From assembly GCF_002482975.1 (NCBI RefSeq), contig NZ_DLHA01000018.1, forward strand, positions 1-64,000: a stretch of DNA of 64,000 bases, read 5' to 3'. The notes beneath the pieces are model-generated. The model made no database searches, had not been told where the DNA came from, and saw only the letters and a program-made list of their open reading frames with translations. A program made the translations under genes and the position numbers. This document shows positions 33,209-41,135 of this stretch, piece by piece; position 1 is the first letter of the stretch, and the number at the start of each line of letters is the position of its first letter. The stretch comes from Flavobacterium sp. UBA7680 (lineage in GTDB: Bacteria > Bacteroidota > Bacteroidia > Flavobacteriales > Flavobacteriaceae).

Positions 33209-35611
33209 TTATTTCTTTAATACTTTTTTAGAATAAGATCCCTGACTATCGGTTACTCTTACTACATAAACTCCTTTTGGAAGTCTAGAAATTTCGATTT
33301 CTGCCTGATTTCCTTTTACAAAGTTTACATTCTTTTTTAAGATGCTTTGTCCCGCAATATTAAATATTGCTACATCGGCACTTCCTTCATGATTGGTATC
33401 AATTTTTAAATAATCGTTTGCCGAATTAATGAAAATTGCCATATCGTTTGTGCTTTCAGCTTCTTCCGTTATTGTCAAAGCTTTTTTTGCTGTCGATTCA
33501 ACCTGAACAAACTGCCATTGCTGATTCAATCCGCCTGTATAATCCCAAACCTGAATATTAGCTCCATTTGCTGTAGAAACATTTTCAACATCCAGAGCTT
33601 TATTGCTGTTTACGTTGATAATACTATAATATCCTCCACCAAGATTATTAACAGTCCATTTGAATTCATTAGAAGATGAGAAAGATTTTTGCTGTACTTT
33701 CAGTCCATTTGCTGTTCCATTATTTTCAACTGCCAAATACATGCTGGTTGATTTTACAATGATGTAATAATTTCCGCTTCCCGCAGAAACAAATTTCCAT
33801 CTTTGGTTGCTTCCTCCTCCGCCAGTAACATCATACTGCTGAATTCTTCCTCCGCTTGTTGTTGAATTATCGGCAACATCTAAACCTTTATTACTGTTTC
33901 TTGAAATAATATTATAATATCCCGGAAATCCAGTTGTTGAAGCATTTACCGTAATCGCACTTGTTGCTATTTTAGCTCCGTCTACCGTTGTAACTGTAAT
34001 TGTAGCATTTCCTGCAGCAACTGCCGTAACTAATCCGTTTGAATTTACGGTTGCTACAGAATTGTTGCTTGAACTCCAGTTTACTGCTGTATTTGTAGCA
34101 TTACTTGGCGAAACTGTCGCTGTTAATTGTTGTGTTTGTCCTGCTGTAATTGTTGCAGAAGTTGGGTTCACACTTACTCCCGTTACAGCAACCGGATTTG
34201 CTGTTCCCCAAGTAAAAGTAACTGCAGATGATCCCGGAACTGTGTAATTAAATGCCGATGATCCTGAAACTACTTTTATCGTATTTGATCCTCCTGAATT
34301 GTAAATTACAAGTGCAGTTGAGCCATCAGGGTTTTTGAATCCTACTGATAAAATACTGCCGTTTGTACTTGAAGAACCAATTCTTACTGCGCCCGGTTTC
34401 ACGTATTTAGAGATTTGACCAATAATATAAAAAGCTACATTTTTAGTATAACTCGTACTATTATTTACTGTTATAGCTCCTAAACAAGTATTACATCCCC
34501 CCGGAGTTCGTGGTCCTAAACTTGAATTGTTTGCAGCATTCCATTCTAAAACAGTTTTCGACCAGTTGTTTGTACTTCCAATAACAACGTTTTGCATGTG
34601 CCAGCCAAAATCTCCGGCAAAGCTTCCACCAGAACCTGTGTATTGTTCCGTAAAATAAACATTTTTGTTTGTTTGCGTTTTTACAGTTGACATCGCTGAG
34701 ATATTTCCTAAATACAAGTGAAACGCCGCTCCGTCAACATAACTGCTGTTGTTTAAAACATCAATTGGATAAGCTGTATTATCGCAATTGTGATCAAAAG
34801 CAATAATTTTAACGCCTCCGTATCCAGCCGCAGCCATTTGAGGTCCAAGTTGTTGATTGATGAAATTCTTTTGTTCTGTAGAATTCATCAGCATACTTGG
34901 TTCGTTGTTTGGATTTTCTGGTTCGTTTTGCGGTGTGATTCCCCAAATCGGAATTCCCTGTGCCTGCATTGCAGCAATGTATTTTACAAAATATCTTGCA
35001 TAAGCAGCATAATATTGTGTCTGCAGACTTCCGCCAACCCAAGATCCATTGGTTTTCATCCAGCGTGGTGCTGACCAAGGTGTTGCCAAAATTTTAATGT
35101 TTGGATTTATCAGTTGAATTTTTTTGATAATCGGAATCAGATACGTTAAATCCGGTCCGTTTAAACTAAAGTTATTCATATTAGTATCTCCGGAAGTTTC
35201 GTTATAACTATAGGAAGAGTTACTTAAATCTGAAGCTGCAATACTAATACGAATTACACTTGCGTTTAATCCTGTATTAGGATTGTACAAATCATTCAGT
35301 AATTGGTTTTGCTGTGTTGCCGCCATTCCGCTGATTACTTCGGCACTTCCTTCGGTAAGAGTGTAACCAAAGCCGTCCATTGTTTGATACGTTGTACCTG
35401 TATTTACAGTAACTGTAGAAGGATTTGTTCCTGAGTTTGTTCCGAAACTTACAGTTGCCTGCTGTTGTAATAATCTCGTTTGATCACCTGATGTTATGAA
35501 AGGTGTAACCGTCTGTGCATTTGTTTTGGTAATAAATAAAAGCATTATAATAATGACTTGTGTCATAAAAGCTCTTACTCGGTTTGTAGGTTTTTGAGTA
35601 ATTTTGTGCAT
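33209..35611 (-). CDS. Secreted GH30 glycoside hydrolase with Ig-like, ricin-type lectin and T9SS domains
   Basis: 800 residues. Signal peptide about 12-32. GH30 (beta/alpha)8 barrel plus beta domain about 65-470, with acid/base Glu230 (ITPQNEPE) and nucleophile Glu322 (VYFTEQYTG); DGFGYTLTEGSA is the family start. Then a Big2 Ig-like domain (about 476-556, VNPTSATITAGQTQQL), a ricin-type beta-trefoil lectin (565-703, three QxW-like repeats such as NQQWQF), and a T9SS type A sorting domain (about 726-800, LPKGVYVVRVTDSQGSYSKKVLKK). It should be exported by the gliding-linked type IX system and act on a polysaccharide. The FTEQ signature suggests the endo-beta-1,6-glucanase-like subfamily, but this is inference. 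Confidence 0.9.
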   Translation of the reverse strand: MHKITQKPTNRVRAFMTQVIIIMLLFITKTNAQTVTPFITSGDQTRLLQQQATVSFGTNSGTNPSTVTVNTGTTYQTMDGFGYTLTEGSAEVISGMAATQQNQLLNDLYNPNTGLNASVIRISIAASDLSNSSYSYNETSGDTNMNNFSLNGPDLTYLIPIIKKIQLINPNIKILATPWSAPRWMKTNGSWVGGSLQTQYYAAYARYFVKYIAAMQAQGIPIWGITPQNEPENPNNEPSMLMNSTEQKNFINQQLGPQMAAAGYGGVKIIAFDHNCDNTAYPIDVLNNSSYVDGAAFHLYLGNISAMSTVKTQTNKNVYFTEQYTGSGGSFAGDFGWHMQNVVIGSTNNWSKTVLEWNAANNSSLGPRTPGGCNTCLGAITVNNSTSYTKNVAFYIIGQISKYVKPGAVRIGSSSTNGSILSVGFKNPDGSTALVIYNSGGSNTIKVVSGSSAFNYTVPGSSAVTFTWGTANPVAVTGVSVNPTSATITAGQTQQLTATVSPSNATNTAVNWSSSNNSVATVNSNGLVTAVAAGNATITVTTVDGAKIATSAITVNASTTGFPGYYNIISRNSNKGLDVADNSTTSGGRIQQYDVTGGGGSNQRWKFVSAGSGNYYIIVKSTSMYLAVENNGTANGLKVQQKSFSSSNEFKWTVNNLGGGYYSIINVNSNKALDVENVSTANGANIQVWDYTGGLNQQWQFVQVESTAKKALTITEEAESTNDMAIFINSANDYLKIDTNHEGSADVAIFNIAGQSILKKNVNFVKGNQAEIEISRLPKGVYVVRVTDSQGSYSKKVLKK

Positions 35612-35995
35612 CTTTTTTGTGGTTTTTGTGGTTTGTTGATAGTTAAATTTTTCTCATTTTATTATGATTATTTTTATTAAAACGATTCAAAAATATATCA
35701 ATTTTCACGAAATCGTTATAATTGCAACTTTACAAATACACATCATTTGTAAATATTACCTTAACAAAAACACATCTTTATTTTTTATAAATAATTAATT
35801 ATCAATTATTTAAAATATTAAAAACCATAAAAAACTTACATTTAAATTTCAGCATTTACAAAACTTTTAAAATCAGCAGTTTAATTATGGTTTTTGATTC
35901 CAAAATGCAACTTATAATTATTTCATAAATGACAAATATCATGGATCGAACCTGAAGTTATATCGTATTTTTGCATTTCAATTTTATTAGAAAAC
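35612..35995. other. Divergent promoter region
   Basis: 384 bp without a gene, very A+T-rich. A minus-strand -7 element TATTTTTG (35688-35695) lies about 77 nt before the GH30 start. A plus-strand -7 element TATTTTTG (35966-35973) lies 22 nt before the hemoglobin ATG. Neither has a clear TTG at the consensus distance. No repeat family of this window occurs here. Confidence 0.5.
35966..35973 (+). promoter_or_regulatory. -7 element of the truncated hemoglobin gene
   Basis: TATTTTTG, 22 nt upstream of the ATG at 35996, fits TAnnTTTG. ATG instead of TTG stands at the -33 distance. Confidence 0.5.
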
Positions 35996-36406
35996 ATGGA
36001 AACGCTTAAAGATATTTCGACCATAGAAGATATTAAACAAATGGTGAACAGCTTTTATGATAATGTTAGAAAAGACGATCTTATTGGTCCTATTTTCAAT
36101 GATAAATTACAAGATCGCTGGGAACCGCATTTGCAAAAAATGTATGGTTTTTGGCAGACTATTTTATTTGATGTTCGCGCTTATTCAGGAACGCCTTTTC
36201 CTCCGCACAAACAATTGCCTGTTGACAAAACTCATTTTGACCGCTGGATTCAGATTTTCAATACTACAATCGATGCACAATTTGCAGGAGTAATTACCGA
36301 AGAGGCTAAAATGCGTGCCACAAATATGGCCTTTATGTTCAATCACAAAATTGAGTATTTTAGAAATGCCGAAAATGAGTTACGAAATTCATCGGGTAAA
36401 TCTTAA
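35996..36406 (+). CDS. Group III truncated hemoglobin
   Basis: 136-residue haem protein of the 2-on-2 globin fold, group III. The N-terminal IEDIKQMVNSFYDNVRKDDLIGPIFND is the A-B helix region. MYGFWQTILF and FPPHKQLPVDKTHFDRWIQIF include the proximal His of helix F (THFDRW). Group III globins bind O2, NO or peroxide in the cytosol; the in vivo role is mostly unknown. It is followed 89 bp later by a small secreted protein with its own promoter. Confidence 0.93.
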   Translation: METLKDISTIEDIKQMVNSFYDNVRKDDLIGPIFNDKLQDRWEPHLQKMYGFWQTILFDVRAYSGTPFPPHKQLPVDKTHFDRWIQIFNTTIDAQFAGVITEEAKMRATNMAFMFNHKIEYFRNAENELRNSSGKS

Positions 36407-36425
36407 AATAGCTGACAAATTAAAT

Positions 36426-36455
36426 TTGGATACTATTTTAAATTAGATAAATTTG
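36426..36455 (+). promoter_or_regulatory. Flavobacterium-type promoter
   Basis: TTG at 36426-36428, 19-nt spacer, TAAATTTG at 36448-36455; a full consensus match. The ATG at 36496 is 40 nt further. It argues against the upstream start at 36457. Confidence 0.7.
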
Positions 36456-36495
36456 ATTGACCCAAAAGCTATCAAAAACCAATCAACTATTTAAA

Positions 36496-36942
36496 ATGAA
36501 AAAAGTTATCCTGTTCTTTATAATCTGTTTCTCTTTTTTTAATTTCTTAAACGCTCAATCACAAGCTCCTGCTTTTAATTCATATAAAGGAACTGTTGAT
36601 GGAAAAACTCCAATAACAGTTTATATTAAAACAGAAGAAAATCCATGTACTGCCGATTTAATGTACACGTCTATGTATCGATATGACAAATCAAAAAAAT
36701 GGATTCAGCTTAATATTACGCAAAATAAAAAGAAAGAAAATGAATTTGTTTTAGTCGAACATGGTTTTAGCGGTGTATTAATTTTAAAGAAAACCGGAAA
36801 TACTTTTACCGGTTTATGGATTAGTTCTGATGCTAAAAAACAATTACCAGTCGACTTGAAAGAAGCCACAATGACGAAGAAAGAACTGGAAAACTTCGAG
36901 AAAACATTGGAAAAAGTTAATTATGAAAATAATGACTGCTAG
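36496..36942 (+). CDS. Small secreted protein, hypothetical
   Basis: 148 residues from the ATG at 36496, which directly begins a signal peptide (MKKVILFFIICFSFFNFLNA). The mature part is beta-rich (FNSYKGTVDGKTPITVYI, NEFVLVEHGFSGVLILKKTGNTFTGLW) and ends in a short acidic helix. It resembles small secreted proteins that report how much material binds or fills a fold, but I do not recognise a family. Its own promoter lies just upstream. Confidence 0.7.
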   Translation: MKKVILFFIICFSFFNFLNAQSQAPAFNSYKGTVDGKTPITVYIKTEENPCTADLMYTSMYRYDKSKKWIQLNITQNKKKENEFVLVEHGFSGVLILKKTGNTFTGLWISSDAKKQLPVDLKEATMTKKELENFEKTLEKVNYENNDC

Positions 36943-37079
36943 AATTTGTTTTTCAATCAACTTCAAAAAATCTATAAAAACGCAATAAAAATCACTTTCG
37001 AATAAAAATTTTGTGATGAATAGCAAAAAATAGCTACCTAAATTCGTAATTTTACATTCTAATCTACAACGTTTTCGAA

Positions 37080-38846
37080 ATGAATGCATCTATAGAAACC
37101 AATCCGTTATTAGAACGATTGCCAAAACATTTAAAGCAATTTATTAAGCCTCAGGATTATAGTGATTACACACCTATTAATCAGGCGGTTTGGCGATATG
37201 TTATGCGCAAAAACGTAGATTACCTTTCAAAAGTGGCGCATCATTCTTATTTAGAAGGTTTACGCAAAACAGGAATCGAAATTGATTCTATTCCGAGTAT
37301 GTACGGAATGAATCGTATTCTAACTGAAATTGGCTGGGCTGCAGTTGCCGTTGACGGATTTATTCCGCCAAATGCTTTTATGGAGTTTCAGGCTTATAAT
37401 GTTTTGGTTATTGCATCAGATATCCGTCAATTAGAACATATTGAATATACACCCGCACCAGATATTATTCACGAAGGTGCCGGCCACGCTCCTATTATTG
37501 CCAATCCTGAATATGCAGAATATTTGAGACGTTTTGGTGAAATTGGCTGTAAAGCAATTTCATCTCACAAAGATTATCAAATGTATGAAGCGATTCGTTT
37601 ACTTTCTATTTTAAAAGAAGCCGAAGATACGCCGCAGGAAAAAATTGACGAAGCCGAAAAAGCAGTTGCCGATTTACAAAATGATATGGGTGAATTGTCT
37701 GAAATGGCTCAAATTAGAAACCTGCATTGGTGGACAGTTGAATATGGCTTGATTGGAACAGTTGAAGAACCAAAAATTTACGGCGCAGGATTACTTTCTT
37801 CAATTGGTGAAAGTGCCTGGTGTATGACTGATAATGTAAAGAAAATCCCTTATGATATTTCGGCAGCGAATCAGAATTTTGATATTACGCAGTTGCAGCC
37901 GCAGCTTTATGTAACACCTAATTTTTCTTATTTAAGTTTGATTCTGGAAGAGTTTGCCAATAAAATGGCGCTTCGTACCGGAGGTCTTTCGGGAATTAAA
38001 AAATTAATTCAATCCAATGCTCTAGGAACAATTGAATTGAGTACAGGTCTACAAGTTTCGGGAGTTTTTACAAATGTTATTGAAGAAGAAGGAAAACCGG
38101 TTTACATTCAAACAACCGGAAAAACGGCTTTATCGTACCGTGAAAAAGAATTAGTTGGTCATGGAACTTTAACGCATCCACACGGATTTGGAAGTCCGAT
38201 TGGGAAACTAAAAGGTTTTAATCTTGCGATTGAAGATATGAGCCCGAAGGATTTACAGGCTTACAGCATTGTAGAAAATGAAACAGTAAAACTGGAATTT
38301 GAAGGTAATATTATTGTTGAAGGTGAAATTATTACGGGTTCCCGAAACTTACACGGAGAAATCATTTTGATCAGTTTTAGAAATTGTACGGTAACGCATG
38401 GCGAAACTATTTTGTTTCAGCCTGATTGGGGAAATTACGATATGGCAATTGGTAAAAAAGTAATTTCTGCTTTTTCTGGCCCAGCCGATGTAAATAGTTT
38501 TGACTTGATTAATATCGTTCCTTCTTCTAAAACTATAAAAGCGAAACATACTGATGAACGTGATGAATTGGAGAATTTATATGCGTTAGTTAGAGATATT
38601 AGAAAAAATAAAGGTTCTAAAAAGGAATTGAAATCTATTTTTGAAAATCTAAAAAATAATCATTCAAACGATTGGTTATTATCTGTTGAACTTGCAGAGC
38701 TTTTGAAAGATTCTGATGAAAAACAGCTTTTGCAGGAAATTTTGGTTTATTTGGATCAATTGAAAGAAAAACGTCCTGAAATTGCGCATTTAATTTCTGG
38801 TGGATTGGATTTGATATTTGATAGTTCTTTGCCACAAAGGCACTAA
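37080..38846 (+). CDS. Aromatic amino acid hydroxylase with large C-terminal extension
   Basis: 588 residues. The N-terminal half is an iron- and pterin-dependent aromatic amino acid hydroxylase. The 2-His-1-carboxylate triad is visible as His131 and His136 (IIHEGAGHAP) and Glu221 (WWTVEYGLIG); GAGLLSSIGESAWCM follows. Phenylalanine is the likely substrate, giving tyrosine. Bacterial phenylalanine hydroxylases are usually about 260-300 residues, so residues from about 320 onward are extra: a beta-rich part (STGLQVSGVFTNVIEEEGKPVYIQTTG) and a charged helical end. The last residues LPQRH and the stop are encoded inside a dispersed repeat. Confidence 0.9.
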   Translation: MNASIETNPLLERLPKHLKQFIKPQDYSDYTPINQAVWRYVMRKNVDYLSKVAHHSYLEGLRKTGIEIDSIPSMYGMNRILTEIGWAAVAVDGFIPPNAFMEFQAYNVLVIASDIRQLEHIEYTPAPDIIHEGAGHAPIIANPEYAEYLRRFGEIGCKAISSHKDYQMYEAIRLLSILKEAEDTPQEKIDEAEKAVADLQNDMGELSEMAQIRNLHWWTVEYGLIGTVEEPKIYGAGLLSSIGESAWCMTDNVKKIPYDISAANQNFDITQLQPQLYVTPNFSYLSLILEEFANKMALRTGGLSGIKKLIQSNALGTIELSTGLQVSGVFTNVIEEEGKPVYIQTTGKTALSYREKELVGHGTLTHPHGFGSPIGKLKGFNLAIEDMSPKDLQAYSIVENETVKLEFEGNIIVEGEIITGSRNLHGEIILISFRNCTVTHGETILFQPDWGNYDMAIGKKVISAFSGPADVNSFDLINIVPSSKTIKAKHTDERDELENLYALVRDIRKNKGSKKELKSIFENLKNNHSNDWLLSVELAELLKDSDEKQLLQEILVYLDQLKEKRPEIAHLISGGLDLIFDSSLPQRH

Positions 38847-38855
38847 GACGCGAAG
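38828..38855 (+). repeat. Dispersed GCCACAAAGGC element, copy 1
   Basis: A 28-bp element containing GCCACAAAGGCAC. It overlaps the last codons and stop of the hydroxylase gene. Related copies are at 40301-40328 (minus) and 48702-48730 (plus). Confidence 0.8.
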
Positions 38856-38929
38856 TTTTTTGCCCGCAGATTTTACTGATTTAAGCTGGTATGCGCAGAT
38901 TTTTTTAATCTTGCAAAGCTTATTTATAA

Positions 38930-39490
38930 TTACATGTAGGTTAGTTTTATTTTTGTAGCGCCATGTTTTTTATAACATTTTAGAAGGCTTTTTAATTGGT
39001 TTAACTCTTCTACAAATTTATTTGAGTTTAAATATCCATTATTATATGGATATTCGTGTAATGGGTTTTTCTCATACTCTTTGATTTTTTGCAGATTTTT
39101 TTCCATGTCTTTTTTATCAGAAGAATATACATAATCCTCATAAACAGGATTGTACTTTACTTTTTTAAAATAATTTGGATTTGCTTTTATTTTGAATAAT
39201 AAATCATCAATTGTTTTTTCAAAAACATTAATATTTTTCCAATATTTATTGGGCATTGAAGAGTCTTCAAAATCATATTCCTGAAAAGTGGAAAGATCAA
39301 TTTTTAAAATTTTCTCAACCTGACTAGCCATGCTTTTTTCTTCATAGCCGCCAACTTGTTCAAAAAAGAAAGACAAACCGGAAGGAAAATCATCTTTGCA
39401 CGGAGTTTTTACATTTGCTTCGATGTAATAATCCATTCCAAAAAAATTCAGATTTAAGAATGAAATAAATAGTAAAAAAGTGGTTTTCAC
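38930..39490 (-). CDS. Secreted protein, hypothetical
   Basis: 186 residues with a signal-like N-terminus (about 1-18). The rest is charged and mainly helical, with pairs of aromatic residues (YYIEANVKTPCKDDFPSG at the start of the mature part). No motif recognised. The stop is near an A+T-rich gap of about 75 bp. It is 25 bp downstream of the next membrane-protein gene on the same strand and is probably cotranscribed with it. Confidence 0.6.
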   Translation of the reverse strand: MKTTFLLFISFLNLNFFGMDYYIEANVKTPCKDDFPSGLSFFFEQVGGYEEKSMASQVEKILKIDLSTFQEYDFEDSSMPNKYWKNINVFEKTIDDLLFKIKANPNYFKKVKYNPVYEDYVYSSDKKDMEKNLQKIKEYEKNPLHEYPYNNGYLNSNKFVEELNQLKSLLKCYKKHGATKIKLTYM

Positions 39491-39515
39491 AGCTAATAAT
39501 TATTTAAAATATTTA

Positions 39516-40058
39516 TTAAATTGAAGTAGTTTCAATCTTTTCTTCTTTTTTGGTTTTACAATAAAACAATCCGATAAACATTAAAAGCGCAATAAACGAC
39601 ATTACTGAATAATAACAAATACAACTCATTAAATATCTATTATTTGCTATTTCATTTGTGGAAAATTCATTTCTAACAGGAAGAAAAAAAGATGATTTTA
39701 CAAATATTGCGAAAATATTTAATAGAATAAATACAACTAAAAACACTTTCGTTAATGTTTTTGAGTACCATTTATTTAAAATTAAAATTATAGAAAGAAA
39801 AACAGGTAAAAAACTAAAAAGAAAAAAAAATGTTTTAAATAACATTAATCTATTGTATTCTTCTGTTGAACTAATAGATATTTTATCGAATAATAAATAT
39901 GGGAAAATCTGTTCAAAATAGGGTTGAGAATAAAACTTACTATTATAATATCCCCAGCTTCCCCATCTTATAATAATCTGATATAAAGAATGAATGAGGT
40001 TAGCAGCTGATAATATAAGTAAAAGATAACCTATTCGTTTTTGTAAATTTATTGCCAT
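39516..40058 (-). CDS. Four-helix membrane protein, hypothetical
   Basis: 180 residues with four hydrophobic segments (about 8-28, 68-92, 100-122, 140-165) and a short charged tail (KTKKEEKIETTS). No family motif recognised. It lies just upstream of the secreted hypothetical gene; the gap on its other side is occupied by a large inverted repeat. Confidence 0.65.
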   Translation of the reverse strand: MAINLQKRIGYLLLILSAANLIHSLYQIIIRWGSWGYYNSKFYSQPYFEQIFPYLLFDKISISSTEEYNRLMLFKTFFFLFSFLPVFLSIILILNKWYSKTLTKVFLVVFILLNIFAIFVKSSFFLPVRNEFSTNEIANNRYLMSCICYYSVMSFIALLMFIGLFYCKTKKEEKIETTSI

Positions 40059-40123
40059 TAATTTTCTTTATTTATATATAAAACACAGATTTCTGATTAG
40101 ACTAACAGACTCAAACTTTTTAA

Positions 40124-40247
40124 TTGCCTCCTGCTTTAGCTGGAGGAAAAAATAAAGCCAGCTATAGAGGCTTTAGCCAAAGCTTATTTTTTGGCTAAAG
40201 CCTTTTTAAATTTTTTCATGCTTACCTCCAGCTAAAGCAGGAGGCAA
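40124..40247. repeat. Nested palindromic element with perfect 23-bp arms
   Basis: Outer arms 40124-40146 and 40225-40247 are perfect inverted copies (core TGCCTCCTGCTTTAGCTGG). Inside lies a second perfect pair, GGCTTTAGCCAAA at 40169-40181 with TTTGGCTAAAGCC at 40190-40202. Both pairs share the word CTTTAGC, so the inner one may derive from the outer. There is no ORF. Confidence 0.93.
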
Positions 40248-40300
40248 GTAAAATTATTTTGTTTTTTTATCCCGATAGCCATCAGGAGTGGCAAAAAAAA

Positions 40301-40328
40301 CTTAGCGCCTTTGTGCCTTTGTGGCAAA
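40301..40328 (-). repeat. Dispersed GCCACAAAGGC element, copy 2
   Basis: Minus-strand copy of the 28-bp element found at 38828-38855. It ends 3 bp from the stop of the DUF4230 gene. Confidence 0.75.
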
Positions 40329-40331
40329 CCT

Positions 40332-40961
40332 CTACAACTTCAAATCTTGATTTAATTCACTTTCAGATTCAATAGTTTTTCCGTTGTATTGTAGTTTCCA
40401 GCCCATTGAATTTGTCATTATTAAGATTTTTGACAATTCGCTTATTAATCTATTTTGGGCATTTGTTTTTAGGGTTGATTTTTCGATTTTTTTCGCCAGA
40501 TTGGCTTTTACCGATTTGTTGATTTTATTGTAATCATCGCCCGTAAACGGATTCAGTTTACTTTGTTCGACATCATAAAATTGAATATCGGGATTGATTG
40601 TGATTTCTTCTTTTGGGATATTTAGAATTGTGATGGTTTTGTTTTTTTCGTCGATATCGTATTTCATTTTATGCAAATCGTAGGCAACGGTAACATTGGC
40701 ATTTACCACAATAAGCGCCTTTTTTTCGAACGAAATCATATCCATCAAATACTTCTGCTGATTTTTATAAGTGATCACTTCGGAGAAATGCCCTTCGGTT
40801 ACAACCAATTTTCCAACATTTAAGATTTGTTGCTGAATTAAATTGGTATTATAATCGATTGTAGAGTCGTCATCTTTTTTAAACTGGCAGTATTTAAAAG
40901 CCAGAACAATGACTAAAATAGTAATACCGATACTAATAATTCTTTTGATCAAGTTTTGCAT
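40332..40961 (-). CDS. DUF4230 membrane-anchored protein
   Basis: 209 residues with one N-terminal membrane helix (about 7-24, IISIGITILVIVLAFKYC) and a periplasmic domain of the DUF4230 type. VTEGHFSEVITYKNQQKYLMDMISFEKKALIVVNANVTVAYDLHKM and ITILNIPKEEITINPDIQFYDVEQS are characteristic. Function unknown. It lies between two repeat elements and appears to be a single gene. Confidence 0.85.
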   Translation of the reverse strand: MQNLIKRIISIGITILVIVLAFKYCQFKKDDDSTIDYNTNLIQQQILNVGKLVVTEGHFSEVITYKNQQKYLMDMISFEKKALIVVNANVTVAYDLHKMKYDIDEKNKTITILNIPKEEITINPDIQFYDVEQSKLNPFTGDDYNKINKSVKANLAKKIEKSTLKTNAQNRLISELSKILIMTNSMGWKLQYNGKTIESESELNQDLKL

Positions 40962-41017
40962 TCCAATAAATTATTTAGACGAATTTACTTCTTTTTTTTG
41001 AAGCTTACTAAAGTTTT

Positions 41018-41129
41018 TTTGCCACGAATTTCACTAATTTTTACTAATTCTATGCGCTGTATTTATTGATCAATTCATAAATTAAGCATCACAAAAAAAT
41101 TAGTGAAAATTAGTGAAATTCGTGGCAAA
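41018..41129. repeat. Inverted-repeat element with 32-bp arms
   Basis: Arms 41018-41049 and 41098-41129 are inverted copies with one mismatch. Each arm repeats CACTAATT/AATTAGTG after a terminal GCCACGAATT. It lies 7 bp from the end of tamL and shares its terminal GCCACGAATT with the element upstream of ilvA. Confidence 0.92.
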
Positions 41130-41135
41130 CTTTTT

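Noticed and set aside
34790..35078. Overlapping ORFs on both strands inside the GH30 gene
   Set aside because: Both lie in alternative frames of an unambiguous GH30 catalytic domain.
40124..40247. Insertion sequence
   Set aside because: The inverted repeats enclose only about 80 bp without an ORF, and no target-site duplication was recognised. At most a non-autonomous remnant.
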